Notes: generated by a model from the letters alone, not told the origin. A DNA stretch of 64,000 nt from Monosporascus cannonballus (GCA_004154925.1 QJNS01000052.1:248001-312000); one strand, 5' to 3'. Numbered from the stretch's first letter, positions 1 through 14,400 are shown. Program-made: numbers and translations.

Positions 1-3000
1 ATGAAATCGAATAAAATTAAATATTATAATTATTGTAAAATAAATAATAATTATAATTTTTCATATGGTTTATATCGTCGAGTTTTTATTTTAACGTAAA
101 TACTGTATTATTATATAATTTTTTATATTTTTATTTTTATTTTTAAAAAAATATATATGTTAAAACCGTTTTAAGGATTTATAAATTTTCGGATATCTAT
201 ATAACTAATATTTGTATATTTTTCGTATTAAATCCTTTTAATATTTTTTAAAATTTATATTTTATTTAGTTTTTCGTTTTTTAGGAAATTATCGTTATAT
301 TATTAAATTTTTTAATATATATCGAAAAATAGTGCCCGAATTATTGTAATTTATTACGAACCTAAATACTTTTTTATAATAATATTAAAAATTATATAAT
401 TAATTTTAACTAATTTCTTTCGAAATTTGGTCGTTTATTTAAAATATTTATTTTATTATTCTTTAAATTCTTTTATAAATAATAACGAAATCGAAGTTCG
501 TTAATTTTTTCGTATAACAAAATTATCGTTTTATAAGTTTTTTAATCGTAATAAATTAAATAAAATTTTAATAATCCGTATTAATTTTAATTTAATATAG
601 GTTTCTTTTAAAAAATGCCTAAATTTTCGAAATACCATAATAATGGCTATAAATTCCGTATTTGGAATATCGTAATTAAATTCGGTTCCTTTTAATTTAT
701 ACGAAAAAAATATAATAAGGTATAATTTATCTTAATTATTTTGTTATTTAATTATTACGTTTAATATGTAATTCGAAGTATCGGTTTTTAATTCAATAAG
801 GTAATTTGGATCGTATATAATTAATATTAATTTGGTAATAATTATATTTTTAATATCTTGAAATACCTTTTTCGTATTTAGTATTTATTTAAAACTTTTT
901 TAAAAATTTATTAAAAATATAATTATTTTATTAAAATTTCGAATAAATTTCTTATAATAATTAATAAATCCAAGGAATATTTATATATCCTTAATTATCG
1001 TTAATATTTATTATTTTATAATTATAACGATTTTCTTAAGGTTTATCTTAATATATCTTAAGATAATAATATGTTCCAGATATTCCACTTTTTATATATG
1101 AAATTAACTTTTTTTCCGCGTTAATAAATAATTTTGCATTTTGTAAAATTTAAAAAAACCTTATAAACGTATTTTGCGTATACTTTTTTTATTTTTAAAA
1201 AATAGGAATGTCGACGAGATAGCATATAACAACAATATCGAGGTATTTTCGTAATACGTAATTTATTATCTATTAAAAAATTACTAATATATTCGTAAAT
1301 CTTATTAATATAATTAAATATTTAAATAATTTATATTTCCTTTTAAATGTTATTTTTTATTCGTATTTTTTTTAATTTTAATAAAATTATATTTATCTTG
1401 AAAATCGAATACTATAAACTATTTAATTTTATAAAATCGGTTTTTCAGTTTTGTAATTAAGGATAATAATATTTAATTTTTAACAGTAATATCGTTTAGT
1501 AATCGATAATTAATTACAAATCGCAATTTTTCGTTTTTTTAGTACAAAAAAATGAGGTTTTTTGTTAGTAATTTCGAAAGTCAAATTTATTCTTTGTATA
1601 ACTGATTTTTATGTATTTTTAAAAAATACGTAATTTATTTCTGTTAAAACTATAAATGAGGTAAAGTTTCGTCGAAAATCCTTTTTAAAAATTATTTCAT
1701 AATTTTATTCGCTATATTCTAATAAGTGTATATCGAATTCCTTTTTTAAAAGCTATTTATATCGGTAATATTATAATAATATTTTCATTAAAAATTCTGA
1801 TTTTTGGGATTATTGTTATTATTTTAAATCGTTATTTAATTACTTTAATTTTGCTTTTATAATAATAACAATACGTTATATTTTTCCTTGATATTCGTTT
1901 TTTTTTATATTTTATCTTTATAGGTAATAAGATTTTTATCGTATTTTTATGCTTATATTCGTCGTCATTATCAATTAAATATTAAGATTTTAATTCTTTT
2001 TATTTATTAATAAGGAATAAAATAAACTTTACCAAGCCAAGTTTACCGTTAATCAAAACTCCGTATTAACATATTCATAATAATCTTAAGATTATATCGT
2101 AATTCATAAGTAAAATAATATCGAAATTAATTATTTAATGTTATCGTTAAATAAAAATCTCGAAATAATGAATTTTGCGTATAATCTTTCCGTTATTGTA
2201 AAAGAATTCCTAATTTTCGATATTTGTCGTTATATAAAATTTTAACTTATATTTCTATAGCAATTTAAATTTATTAATTATATTAAATATAACATAAATC
2301 TTACTTAAAGCTTTGCAATTTATTATTACAATATATTAATACGTTCTGATTTATATGTTTAAAATAATAAAATTATTAATGTTTTTTATCGTTGCGTTTA
2401 AAACCTTTTTTAAAAGGTTTTTTGATTTTTTTTAGATTTTGTTATCTTGCGGCTTTTTTATAAATAACTTTTTTCTTTTAACTTTTATTCGAATCTATCG
2501 AACCTTTTTTATATTTTTACGTTTAACGCGTTAAGCTGTTATATTTATCGTTATTGTCGACATATTATTCCTTTAAATTATATCAATTATTTTTAATTTT
2601 ATTATAAGATTTTTCTTATCGAATAAATTTTTTTTTATGTTTGTAATAGCATTTTATTATGTGTCGTTTTAATTATCGTTCCAAAATTTTCCTATGAATT
2701 AACGTATTTTTTGATAGCTTTTTTTTCTTAAGGATTTATAATAAATACCAATTAAAAATAAAAATTTGTAATAATTTTCTGGTAATATTTTTTTACTATA
2801 CGTTAAATTAATTTTTTTTTCATTTTACAATTATACTATTTACAATAATAAATGGGGTTTTTTATAGGTATTATTTTCTTTTGAGTTAGCTTTTTGCTTT
2901 GGCTAGTTATTGGATATTTCCTGGGGTTATAATTCGAAAATATCGATATTATTATTTATCGTCCTTATTATCTCCTATACGGTTTAGAAAGTCGAATCTC

Positions 3001-4821
3001 TTATAATATATATCGATAATTCGTTTATAGATATGTTGTTTTTATTTTTCGTAATCGGAATATTTTCGTCGTCGACAATGTATATTATGTATTTTGCCGT
3101 AGCGATCAAAGATTCCGGGATAGACTTTTTTTAATTTAATTCTAATATTTGCGTAATTATTTTTATAATGCTTTTTATTATATTTGCGATATCTGTTAAC
3201 TTAGGCTTTTGGTTTTTCGCATTTGTCGTTGAACTTTTTATTATAGGGGACTTAATATGTATTTAAGTCGAATTATATTAATGAGTTTATTTTTAATGTT
3301 TTAATATTTTTAGATTATTTTTTAGGTATAGGTTTTTAATAATTTTGACGGGTTTTTTTAAATGCCTTGTATTATATTACCTTATGTCTTATTTTATTGC
3401 AATTATAATACTTAATGTGGTTCTAGTTTCTTTTATACGTAATTCTTCATTTTATAGATTTTGGGTTTATGTTATAAAAAATATTATTACGTTAAAAAAC
3501 ATTAATATTAATTATATATTAAGGTTTATTATTATTATTTCGTTTAATACCTTTAATATGTTATATGTATTATCTATTATAAATCTTAATTATTATAACG
3601 ATATAATTTAATAAATATTTAGGCCGATTAAATTTAAAAAAAATATCTTTTTCTAATTATTAAAAAATTTAATTATTAATAGTTTTTATTTTTAATTTAG
3701 CTTAACGATTAATTAAATTAACGTATTGCCGTTATTAAATATTAATCCTTTTTGATATAATTATTAGATTTATATTTCGGCTTTTATTTTTTTGTTTATT
3801 ATTTCGAAAATTTTCGTTAATATTTATTCGAATTATTCGTAATTACTATACATTCGCATTATTTTTGGGTTTCGTTTTTCGGTTAGCAAAATAATATGTT
3901 TTTTTATAACAGGTTTAAATCAAATAGCTGTATTTCCGTTAAATCGTTTAATTACGAATTTAATTTAAATAATAAACGTAATAAATCGAATAAGAAAATA
4001 TTTCAATCTATTCGGCATTAAATTAAAAACAATTATAACTTAGTTAAAGTTTTGTCGAAAGGTTTTAGTTTAAAAGTTTAAAAGTTTTCCCTAGTTTTGT
4101 ATTAAAATTTAATTAAATAACCTGGCTTATTTAAAAACGTTTTCGAGTTTCGGGAGCTTTTTTTTTCTTTAGGTTTTTATAGGCGGTTTAAAAAAACGTC
4201 GTAAAATTATTATTATCTTTTCTATGTTAAAAAATACGTTTATTTATAACATTTAATTATCGAAAAACTTTTTTGTAAAAAATTAAGGTTTTTTTCGATT
4301 TTTATTTTAATATTCGGATAATTAAAAATTTGGTAAATAAATTATTTCGATTACTTATTAATAAATATAACATTAATTAATATTACTTGAAATTTAATAA
4401 TATTATTAAATAAAGATTTATAAGGTATAATAACTAAAAGTTTAACTAATTATTAAATCTGAATTATACGGATTTATATAAATAGAAATATCGTCAAAAT
4501 CTAAATAATAAATATAATAATTATATGATGTTTCATAATGCCAAAAATATTTGAAATAATAAATTATTATTTTCACCTAAAGTTTTTCAAATTATGGAAA
4601 TAATAAATATATATATTTTCGTTTTGGTTTAAGGTATTCAAACGGTTTAAATCCTTAAGCTAATTAAGCCTTTTAAGCCCTTTTGCCGGCTTAAGGGGTT
4701 TAAGGTGTTTGGCACTTTGAGACCTTTAAGCCGGTTACGTGACTTCTTGGCAGTAGTCGGAGCTTATCTTTTTCGTGGCCCCGACCGTTCGCGAAAAAGC
4801 TAAGACCATTAGGTTATAATA
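1..4821 (-). mobile_element. Family-1 Ty3/Gypsy retrotransposon copy A, 3' part off window
   Basis: RIP-degenerate Gypsy element on the minus strand. In element order (right to left) it has the 5' LTR (4,426-4,821), a Gag region with a zinc-knuckle-like segment near 3,360-3,410, the start of reverse transcriptase near 1,710, the catalytic region near 1,210-1,230 (reads YLVD where relatives read YLDD) and an RNase H start near 750-800 (reads KTDTSNY). Integrase and the 3' LTR lie left of the window. Its right end abuts the RT region of copy B, which continues in the same orientation, so A appears to have inserted into B. All frames carry many stops. Family assignment rests on colinearity with copies C, D and E. 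Confidence 0.85.
4426..4821 (-). repeat. 5' LTR of copy A (C-type)
   Basis: About 396 bp. It aligns along its length with the LTRs of copy C at 15,685-16,079 and 22,026-22,420. The terminal TG..CA has decayed to TA..TA by RIP-type transitions. The middle contains the imperfect palindromes of CTTAAG/GGCTTAA units typical of the C-type LTR. The stretch 4,419-4,425 just outside repeats the terminal heptamer of the LTR. Confidence 0.85.
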
Positions 4822-7800
4822 TAAAAAACCTTATAAACGCATTTTACGTATGTTTTTTTGGTTTCTGAAAAAATAAGAATGTCGTCGAAATAGCATATTA
4901 CGAAAATATCAAGGTATTTTCGTAATACATAGTTTATTATTCGTTAAGAGGTTACTGGTACGTTCGTAAGTCCTATTAATATAATTAAATACTTAAATAA
5001 TTCGTATTTCGTTTTAAACGTTATTTTTATTCGTATCCTTTTTTAATCTTAATTAGGTTATATTTATTTTTAAGATCGAATATTATAAATTATTTGGTTT
5101 CGTAAAGTCGGTTTTTTATTTCGGTAATTAAGGGTAATAATATTTAATTTTTAATAGGAACGTCGTTTAATTATTAATAGTTAACCATAAGTCGCAGTTT
5201 TTCGTTGTTTTTTGGGCACGAAGAACATAGGATGTCCTGCTAATGATTTCGAAAGTTAAATCCATTCTTTTTGTAACTGATTTTCTAGATATTCTTTAAA
5301 AATACGTAATTCGTTTTTATTAAGGTTATAAATAAGGTAAAATTTCGTCGAAAATTCTTTCTTAAGAATTATTTCATGGTCTTATTTGCTATATTTTGGT
5401 AATTTTATATCGAACTCCTTTTTAAAAAGCTGCTTATATTTATAATACGATCATAGCATATTAATTAGATTTTCTAATATTTTTAGGCTGCTGTTATTTT
5501 AAATCGTTATTTACTTGCTTTAATTTCGTTCTGATAATAATAACGATATGTCTTATTTTTCTTTAATACCAGTTTTTTTTTCTTATATTTTGTCCCTTTA
5601 GGTAATAAGGTTTCTGTTATATCTTTATACCTGTATTCGTCGCCATCCTCGATCGAATATTAAGATCTTAAGTTCTTTTTTTTCGTTTATTAATAAAGAG
5701 TAAAATGAATTTAATTTGGCCAGTTTTTCCGTTAATCAAATTCCGTATTAACGTATCCATAGTAATTTTAAGATTATATCGTAATTCCTAAATAAAACGA
5801 TATCGAAATTAATTATTTGGTATCGTCCTTAGACAAAAACTTTGAAGTAATTATTTTCGCGTATAATTTTCTCGTTATTGTAAGTGAATTCGTAGCTTTC
5901 GATATTCGTTATTATATAAGGTTTTAACTTCTATCTTTATAATAATTTAAGCTTATTAACCATATTTAATATAATATAATTCCCGTTTAAAGTTTCGTAA
6001 TCCATTATTGCGATATACTAATACATTTCGATTTGTATATCTAAAGTAATAAGGTTATTAACATTTTTTATCGTCGTATTTAAAGCTTTTTTCGAAAATT
6101 CCTTTTAATTTTTTTGGGTTTTGTTATTTTGCAGCTTTTTTATAAGTAATGTTTTTCTTTTAATTTTTTTCGAATTTATCGAACTGTATCTATATTTTTT
6201 GTTTAACGTATCAAGTTATTATATTTGTCGTTATTATTGGCGTATTATTCCTTCGAATTATATCAGTTATTTTGAATTTTATTATAATTTTTGTCTTATC
6301 GAATAAATTATTTTTTATATTTACGACTATATCCCATTATACGTCGTTTTAACTGTCGTTTTAAAAGCCTTTTATAAATTAATATATTTTTTCTTTAATT
6401 ACTTTTTTTTTATAAAAATTTATAATAAATGCTAATTGAAAATAAAAATCTATAATAGTTTTTTTTGCAATATTTCTTTACTGTACGCTAAATTAACTTT
6501 TTTTTATTTGATAATCATATTATCCATAGCAAAAGAAAAGGTTTTTTTGCGGATATTATTTTTTTTTCGGATTAGCTTTTTGTTTCGGCCAATTATTAAA
6601 TATCTTCTAGGGCTATGGTTCGAAAATGTCGATATTATTATTTATCGTTTTTATTATTTCCTATACCGTTTGGAAAATTAAATCCTTCGTAATATATATG
6701 GGTAATCCGTACGTAAATATATTATTTCCATTTTTCATAATTGGGATATTCTTGTCGTCGACAATATATAACGTATATTTTGCCGTATTAATCGGGAGTT
6801 CTGGGACAGATTTTTTCTATTTAATTCTGATATTTACGTAACTATCCTTATTATATTTCTTATTATGTTTATAATACCTATTAAACCAGCTTTTTGGCTT
6901 TTCGCATTTTTCGTCGAATTTCTTATCGTAATGGTCCCTGTTAGACCTTTCGTTATAAGGGACCTGGTATATACTTAGGCTAAATTATATTAATAAATTT
7001 GTTTTCATTTCTTTGATTTTCTTTATATTATTTTTAGGTATTAATTTTTAATCGTTTTAACGAGGCTTTTTAGATGCCTTATATTTTGTTACCTTATGTC
7101 CTATCTTGTTGTTATTGTAATATTTGATCTAGCTCTAGGTTTTCCTGTAAATGGCTTTTAGTTCTATAAGTCCTAGTTTCGTGCCGTAAAAAGTATTACT
7201 GCGGCGAAAAGTGTTAATATTGGCCGTATATCGGGGTTTGTTATTATTTTTTTTAGTACTTTTAGTACGCCATGTATATTGTCCGTCGTTAATTTTAACT
7301 GCTATAACGATATAATCCAACAAATAATTAGCCTAATCGAATTTAAAAACTTCCTTTTGTATTTTTTAAACCGCCGAAAAATTTAGCTATTAATATTTTT
7401 TATCCTTAATTCAATTTAGCTATTAGCTAAATTAACGTACTGCCGTAACTGGATATTAATTCTTTTTATCGTAACTATTAAATGTATATTTCGGTTTTTG
7501 TTTTTTCGTTTATTATTCCGAAAGGTTTCGTTAATACGTATTCGAATTATTCGTAATCGTTATAAATTTGCATTATTTTTAAGTTTCGTTTTTCGATTAA
7601 CAGAGTAACGTATTTTTTTATAACGGGTTCGAATTAAATAATTACGTTTCCGGTAAATCGTCCGATTATAAATTTAATTCATATAATAAACGTAATAAAT
7701 CGAATAAGAAAATATCTAAAATATATTCGGTATTAAATTAATAATAATTATAATTTAAGCGAAATTCCGTTAAAAAAATTCTGCTTTAAAAAATTTAAAA

Positions 7801-8467
7801 ACTTTCTTTAATTTTTTAGTAAAATGTAGCTAATAACCTAGCTTATTCGAAAGGGTTTTTTAATTTCGGGGGCTTTTTTTTCCTAAAATTTCTTATAATC
7901 GGCTTAAAAGAACGTCGTAAGATTATTATTGTTTTTTTAAGCTAAAAAATGCGTTAGTTTATAGTATTTAATCGTCGAGGAACTTCTTTACGAAAAAAGC
8001 GAAGTTTTTCTTTTTTCTTTTCGGATTTTATTCCAGTATCCGAGTAATCGGAAATGTAATAAATAAGTTATTTAGGCTGCTTACTAGTAAACATAATATT
8101 AATCGATATTGTTTAAAGTTTGGCTGTATTATTAAATAAAAGCTTATAACGTATAACAGTTAAAAGAGTTTAATTAATTATTAAACTTTAATCGTACAGA
8201 TTTATATTGGCTAAAATATCGTAGAAATTTAAGTAATAAACATAATAATTATATTACGTTTTATAATACTAAGGGTACTTTAAGTAACGAATTATTATTG
8301 CAAACTAAAATTATTTAAATTATGGAAATAATAAGCGTATATATTTTATTCCTGTTAGCTGGATTATCTCCAGTAAATTTATGATCCGGTTTACTGGCTC
8401 ACCACCAGTGAGTTGGTGATCCATCACGTGACCTGCCCCACCGCGCACTTGTGGTTGGGTCATAACA
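4822..8467 (-). mobile_element. Family-1 Gypsy copy B, interrupted by A
   Basis: Minus-strand Gypsy remnant that begins abruptly inside reverse transcriptase: the motif at about 4,875-4,900 reads CYFDDI on the minus strand. It runs through the RT start (about 5,400), the protease region and a Gag zinc-knuckle-like segment (about 7,065-7,105), and ends in a 5' LTR at 8,152-8,467. The missing integrase half is expected left of A, beyond the window. It is heavily RIP-mutated with no usable reading frame. The small ORFs at 6,121-6,841 and 7,135-7,323 are chance openings in this decayed Gag-Pol. Confidence 0.82.
8152..8467 (-). repeat. 5' LTR of copy B (D-type)
   Basis: About 316 bp. It starts TATAACAG and ends GTCATAACA. 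Its middle has the ACTGGCTCACCACCAGT palindromic units seen in the LTRs of copy D, in inverse orientation, so B belongs to the D-type LTR subfamily although it lies on the minus strand. The last 100 bp are much less AT-rich than the rest, which suggests RIP stopped near this edge. Confidence 0.8.
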
Positions 8468-8870
8468 GACCGTTTCTGGAGACCGTGGCTCGTTGGGCCA
8501 TGACATCTGGGCAGTAGCTTACGTTTTTCAAGTTTCCCCGGGCATTCTTATACGTTACCAAACAGCCAACGATAGTAATTACTTTTAATAAGCTATTTCT
8601 AATAAGGCCAAGTTCAAAAACTTCCGCCCTATTTGCAAAACTGAATAAACAGGAATTTAACCACTTAATGCAATTACAGTTATTAGCGGGCCCGTATTTT
8701 ATTTCCTTTTAAGGACAGTTTTAACTGCCTCGGAATCGTTCTGTCCCAGAAAGATGCCGGAAAAGTTCGAAAGGTTATTTATCCCTTTGCAAAAAAGGAA
8801 AATCCGTAAATAAATTGCCCCTGAGCTTAAAGAATAACCAAACTGGAAAGATCGTGCGCCTTAGGCAAAG
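8468..8870. other. Less-mutated island between copies B and D
   Basis: About 400 bp of near-normal base composition with intact CpA/TpG, between two RIP-saturated elements. It ends with CAAAG, the left target-site duplication of D, and before that insertion was continuous with 15,458-15,679. Short open stretches exist on both strands (for example a plus-strand ATG near 8,755), but none is long enough or recognisable enough to call a gene. Confidence 0.6.
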
Positions 8871-9258
8871 TGTTACGACCTGACAAGCCACGGCCTTCAG
8901 GAACGGTCGTAACGGAGAAGGCCAAGAAAATTATGTAGATCAGGTTACGTGATGGATTATCAACTTACTGGTGGTGAGCCAGTGAGCCGGATTACCAACT
9001 TACTGGTGGTAAACCAGTAAGCCGGATTACTAACTTACGGGTGGTAATCCAGCTAATAAAATAAAGATATATACGCTTATTAATTTTATAATTTAAATAA
9101 TTTTAATTTGCAATAATAATTTATTATTTAATATATTTTTGATATTACGAAACGTAATATCTTATTATATTTATTACTTAGATTCCCACGATATTTCTGT
9201 TAATATAAACCCGTTAATTTAAAGTTTAATAATTGGTTAAATTATTTAATTCGTTATA
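8871..9258 (+). repeat. 5' LTR of copy D
   Basis: Starts TGTTACGACC. It holds three tandem units of about 33-35 bp at 8,954-9,052, each beginning GGATTA and containing an imperfect ACTGGTGGT/AGCCAGT palindrome. The end has decayed from CGTCACA to CGTTATA. The same heptamer is repeated once more (9,259-9,265) at the start of the internal region. The outer half is far less mutated than the inner half. Confidence 0.88.
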
Positions 9259-9419
9259 CGTTATAAAATTTTATTTATTAATACCGTTTGATTTTAAGGA
9301 ATATTTAATATTGTTAAAATATCGACCAGCATTTAAAAACCCCTTATTCAACAATTTTAGGCTCGAATTCGAAAGCTGGAAAAAAGTCCGACAATTTAAG
9401 GTTACGTTATTTGCTTAAC

Positions 9420-12400
9420 CTTTTTTCGCCCGTATAAAACCTAAAAAGCCGGAGCCTTATAATGGAAAAAGTAATTTTTAAACTTTTTTAATATAGATAT
9501 AAATTTACTTTTATTTTTTAAACCTTAATAATTTAGCGGATATGGTTTTAATAATAAGCATATGCCTAATAGGTAATACGGTTAATTAGTTTAAGCTTAT
9601 TATAAGAAATTTCCTAAAAATAAAAAAGCCGGATAAAAAAATTTTATTAATAAGATGTTTTCACTTTATATTAATTTTGAAAATAAAGTACGCGATAATT
9701 TTGGAAATCCGGATAAAGAATAATTTGCGACCTAATAATTTTTATAACTTAGATAAAAAAAACTTATATCTAAGTATGCCGTAATCTTTAAAAGTTTTAC
9801 GGTTAAGGCCGGATAAGAAAATAACGAGGCCGAGGTTTTTATCGACATATTTTATAAAGGGTTAAAAGATAATATAAAAAATAAAATTATTCGGATTAAA
9901 TAATTAATTACTTTGGACCGGTATATTATAAAGGTAATTAAAATTAATAATCGATAATTTAAAAAATGACAAAAAAAAGATAATATGTTTTACGTTTAAA
10001 ATATAATAAGTTTAACCAGGGGAAAAAACGAAACGTACCTTTTACTTTTTACGGAACGGCGTTAGAACTTATGGAACTTGGCGTTATCTACAAATAAGAT
10101 TAGAGCCAGATTAAATATTTTAATTATGGCAAAATAGAACATAAGGCTTACAAATATAAAAAGCCTAAAAAACCACGGTAAAATAACTGGACCCCTATAT
10201 TGGAAAAATAATTTAGGAATAATTAAGGAAATAATAATAAAGTTATTAATATGATCCAAGCTAAGTATATATCAGGTTTACGATAAAAAGTTTAACCGGG
10301 ATTATTACGATAAGAAATTCGACGAAAAATACGAAAAACCAGAAGGCTAGCTTAGCAAATATCGCGGACATAGTAAAAAATATTATAAGGATAATTATAC
10401 GAATATCGGGATTAGATAAAGAACTTTGCCCCGGAATACCTAATCGATACGGCAGAATATACGCCATATATTGTTAACGACGAAAATATCCCGATTACGA
10501 AAAATAAAAATAACATATTTATATACAAATTACCCGTATATATTACGAAGGATTTAACGTTTTAAACCGTACCGGGCATAATAAAAATAATAAGTAATAA
10601 TATCGACAGTTTAAAATTATAACTTTAATAGATATCTAGTAATTGGCCGAAATAAAAAATTAATTTAAAAAAAATAATGCCCGTAAAAAAATCTTTTTTG
10701 TTATTATAAAAAGTATAATTATTAAACGGAAAAGGAATAAATCCAGTATACGGTAAAAAAACATTATTAAAAAATTATTACAGATTTTTATTTTTAATTG
10801 GTATTTATTATAAATCCTTAAAAAACGTTATTAAGAAAGAAATAGGTTAATTTATAAAAGAATTTTAAAATAATAACCAAAACGACATATAATAGGATAT
10901 AATTGCAAACATAAGAAAATAATTTATTCGATAAAAAAAACCTGGAAAAAAATTTAAAAGTAATTAATATAACTTAAAGGAATAATATGCCGGTAATAAT
11001 AATAAATATAACAGCTTAACGCGTTAAATAAAAAAATATAAATAAAGTTTAACAAATTCGAATAGGAATTAAAAAAAAAGTTATTTATAAAAAAGCCGCA
11101 AAATAACAAAACTTAAAAAAATTAAAAGGAACTTTTAAAAAAAGCTTTAAACGCAACGATAAAAAACATTAACGATTTTATTACTTTGGAAATATGAATT
11201 AGAACGTATTAATATACCGTAATAATAAATTACGGAATTTTAGGCGGAAATTATATTTAACTAAATATGGTTAATAAGCTTAAATTACCATAAAGATATA
11301 AGTTAAAACCTTATATAACAACAAATATTAAAGGTTAAGAATTCGCTTACGATAACGGAAAAATTATACGCGAAATTAATTATTTCGAGATTTTTATTTA
11401 AAGATAATACCAACCGGTTAATTTCGATATCGTTTTATTTAAGAATTACGATATAATCTTAGGGTTATTATGGATACGCCAATACGGAACTTTAATTAAT
11501 AGCGGAATTGGCCAAATAAAATTTATTTTACTTTCTGTTAATAAACAAAAAAAATTAAACTTTTAATATTCAATTAATAATAGCAACAAATATAGATATA
11601 AGGATATAATAAATACCTTATTATCTAAAAAATAAAATATAAGAAAAAAATAAATATCAAAAAAGTACGATATATCGTTATTATTATTAAAATAAAATTA
11701 AAATAATTAAATAACGGTTTAAAATAAGAATAATAACCTAAGAAATTAAAAAATTTAATTAATATATTATTAAAATATCATAAATACGAATAGTTTTTCA
11801 AAAAGGAACTCGATACGAAATTACCGGAACATAACGAATAAGATTATGAAATAATCCTTAAAAAAGGATTTTCGATAATGTTTTACATTATTTATAACCT
11901 TAATAAAAACGAATTACGTACTTTCAGAAAATATCTGGGAAATCGGCTATAAAAAAATGGATTTAATTTTCGAAATTATAAGTAAAATACCTTATGTTTT
12001 TCGTATTAAAAAAATAAAAATTGCGATTTATAATTAACTATCGATAATTAAACGATATTATTATTAAAAATTAAATATTATTACCCTTAATTACGGAAAT
12101 AAAAAACCGATTTTACGGAACCAAATAGTTTATAATATTTAATTTTAAAAATAAATAAAACTTTATTAAAATTAAAAAAACATAAATAAAAAACAACTTT
12201 TAAAACGAAATACAGATTATTTAAGTATTTGATTATATTAATAAGATTTATAAACGTATTAATAATTTTCCAGCAAATTATTAATTACGTATTACAAAAA
12301 TATCTTAATATTTTCGTTACTTATTGTTTTAATAATATTTTTATCTTTTCGGAAATAAAAACAATATATGCAAAATACATTTATAAAATTCTTCAAATTT

Positions 12401-14400
12401 TATAAAACACAAAATTACTTATTAACGTAAAAGAAAATTAATTTTATATATAAAAAACAAAATATCTAAAATATATTGTTATTTTAAAACATATTAAAAT
12501 AAATTTTAAGAAAATTATTATAATTATAAAATAACAAACATTAATAATAATTAAGAAAATATAAATATTTTTTAAATTTGCTAATTATTATAGAAAATTT
12601 ATTCGAAATTTTAGCAAAATAATTATACTTTTAATAAATTTTACGAAAAAAAAGAATTTAAATAAATTCCAAATACGGAAAAAGCATTTTAAGATATTAA
12701 AAATATAATTACTAACAAATTAATATTAATTATATACGATTTAAACCGTTTCGTTAAACTAAAAACCGATATTTCGGATTACGCGTTAAACGTAATAATC
12801 GGATAACGAAATAATTAAGGCAAATTATGCCTTATTATATTTTTTTCATATAAATTAAAAACAGCCGAATTTAATTACGGCATTCCAAATAAAAAATTTA
12901 TAATTATTATTATGGTATTTCGAAAATTTAAGTACTTTTTAAAAAGAAATCTATATTAAATTAAGGTTTATACGGATTATCAAAATTTTACCCGATTAAT
13001 TACGACTAGGGAACTTATAGGATAATAATTAAAATATATAAAAAAATTAACGAATTTCGATTTTATTATTATTTACAAAAAAAAATCAAAAAACGGCAAA
13101 ACAAATATTTTAAGCAAGTAATTAAATTTCGAAAAAAGTTAATTAAAATTAATTATATAATTTTCGATATTATTATAAAAAAACATTTATGTTTACGATA
13201 AGTTACGATAATTCGGATAATATCTTTTAATATATACCAAAGGATTTAATAATATAATAATAATTTTTTAAAAAATTAAAAAACGGATAAAATATAAATT
13301 CTAGAAAAATATTAAAAAGATTTAATACAAAAAATATATAAACATTAATTATACGGATATCCAGGAATTTACATAACCTTAAAACATATTTAACGTATAT
13401 ATTCTTTTTTTAAAATAAAATTAATAACATAAAATTTTATACGGCAATATAATATTTATGCTAAAACAAAAATTCGATAATATAAACCATATAAAAAATT
13501 ATAACTATTACTAATTATAAAATAATTATAATATTTAATTACATTTAACTTTATTATTAAATTTTTTATATTTAAAAATTCAGTTACGGAAATATATTAC
13601 GATAATATTTTCGTAATCGTCGACCGATTTACGAAATCTTCTTATTTCTTATTATATTATAAAGATATAAATACCGAATAATTAGCATATATTTTTTTAA
13701 ATTTTAACAAAGCTTAATAATATAAATCGGCTTAAATCATAAGTTATTTAGCGTATTTAAACTTTAAACAGATAAATAAATAAAACAAATAAATTAAATT
13801 TTGGAAATTTACTTATAATATTATATTAATTATAAATAAATTAATTAAATTAAAAAATTACTAATCGTTTAATTAGCTTATAATATTAACTATTACGAAA
13901 ATATTAAAATAATATTTACAAACGTAAATTTTAATTTTATTTTAAAAGTTTATACAAAAATACGCGATAATAGTCCAATTAATATTAAAATAATTCTTAT
14001 ATTAAAATAATTATAATAATTATATTAAAAAATAAAATTAAAATTAAAATTCGTACGAAATTAAATAACTAAATATTATAATTAAAAAAAATTAAAAGGA
14101 TTAATTTTCGAAAAAAAGGAAATAGTTTTTTTATTATAGAAAATATTTAAATAAAACAACCTAATAAAAATTTCGATTTTTAATATATCGGTTTATATAA
14201 AATTACTAAAAAAAATTTAAAAAATAATTATTAATTAAAGCTTTTACCAAAAGTTAAATTCTATTTAATCTTTTATATTTCCTTATTTAAATTAATAACG
14301 AATATAATTAAAGTGTATACGGTATAAAACGACGTAAAAATAAAAAACGAATAAATATACAAAATGGAAAAAATATTTAATATTCAAAAATAAAACGGAT
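9420..14400 (+). pseudogene. RIP-destroyed gag-pol of copy D
   Basis: Gag starts near 9,420-9,460 with a readable EPYNGKSNF-like segment. It ends with a CCHC zinc knuckle at 10,116-10,157, where all three Cys codons now read TAT (Tyr), as RIP would produce from TGT, while the His codon is kept. An aspartic-protease segment with YDIILGL is near 11,440-11,480. The RT N-terminus is near 11,800-11,960. The RT active-site region near 12,320-12,355 reads CFNNIFIFS, corresponding to a Y/C-x-DD motif after Asp-to-Asn changes. RNase H starts near 12,750 (KTDISDYAL) and integrase covers roughly 13,200-14,300. Reading any of this requires crossing many stops, so no product is expected. Confidence 0.88.

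Noticed and set aside
3345..7323. Several 60-90 codon ORFs in copies A and B
   Set aside because: A+T-biased chance openings inside RIP-mutated Gag-Pol; none keeps a domain.
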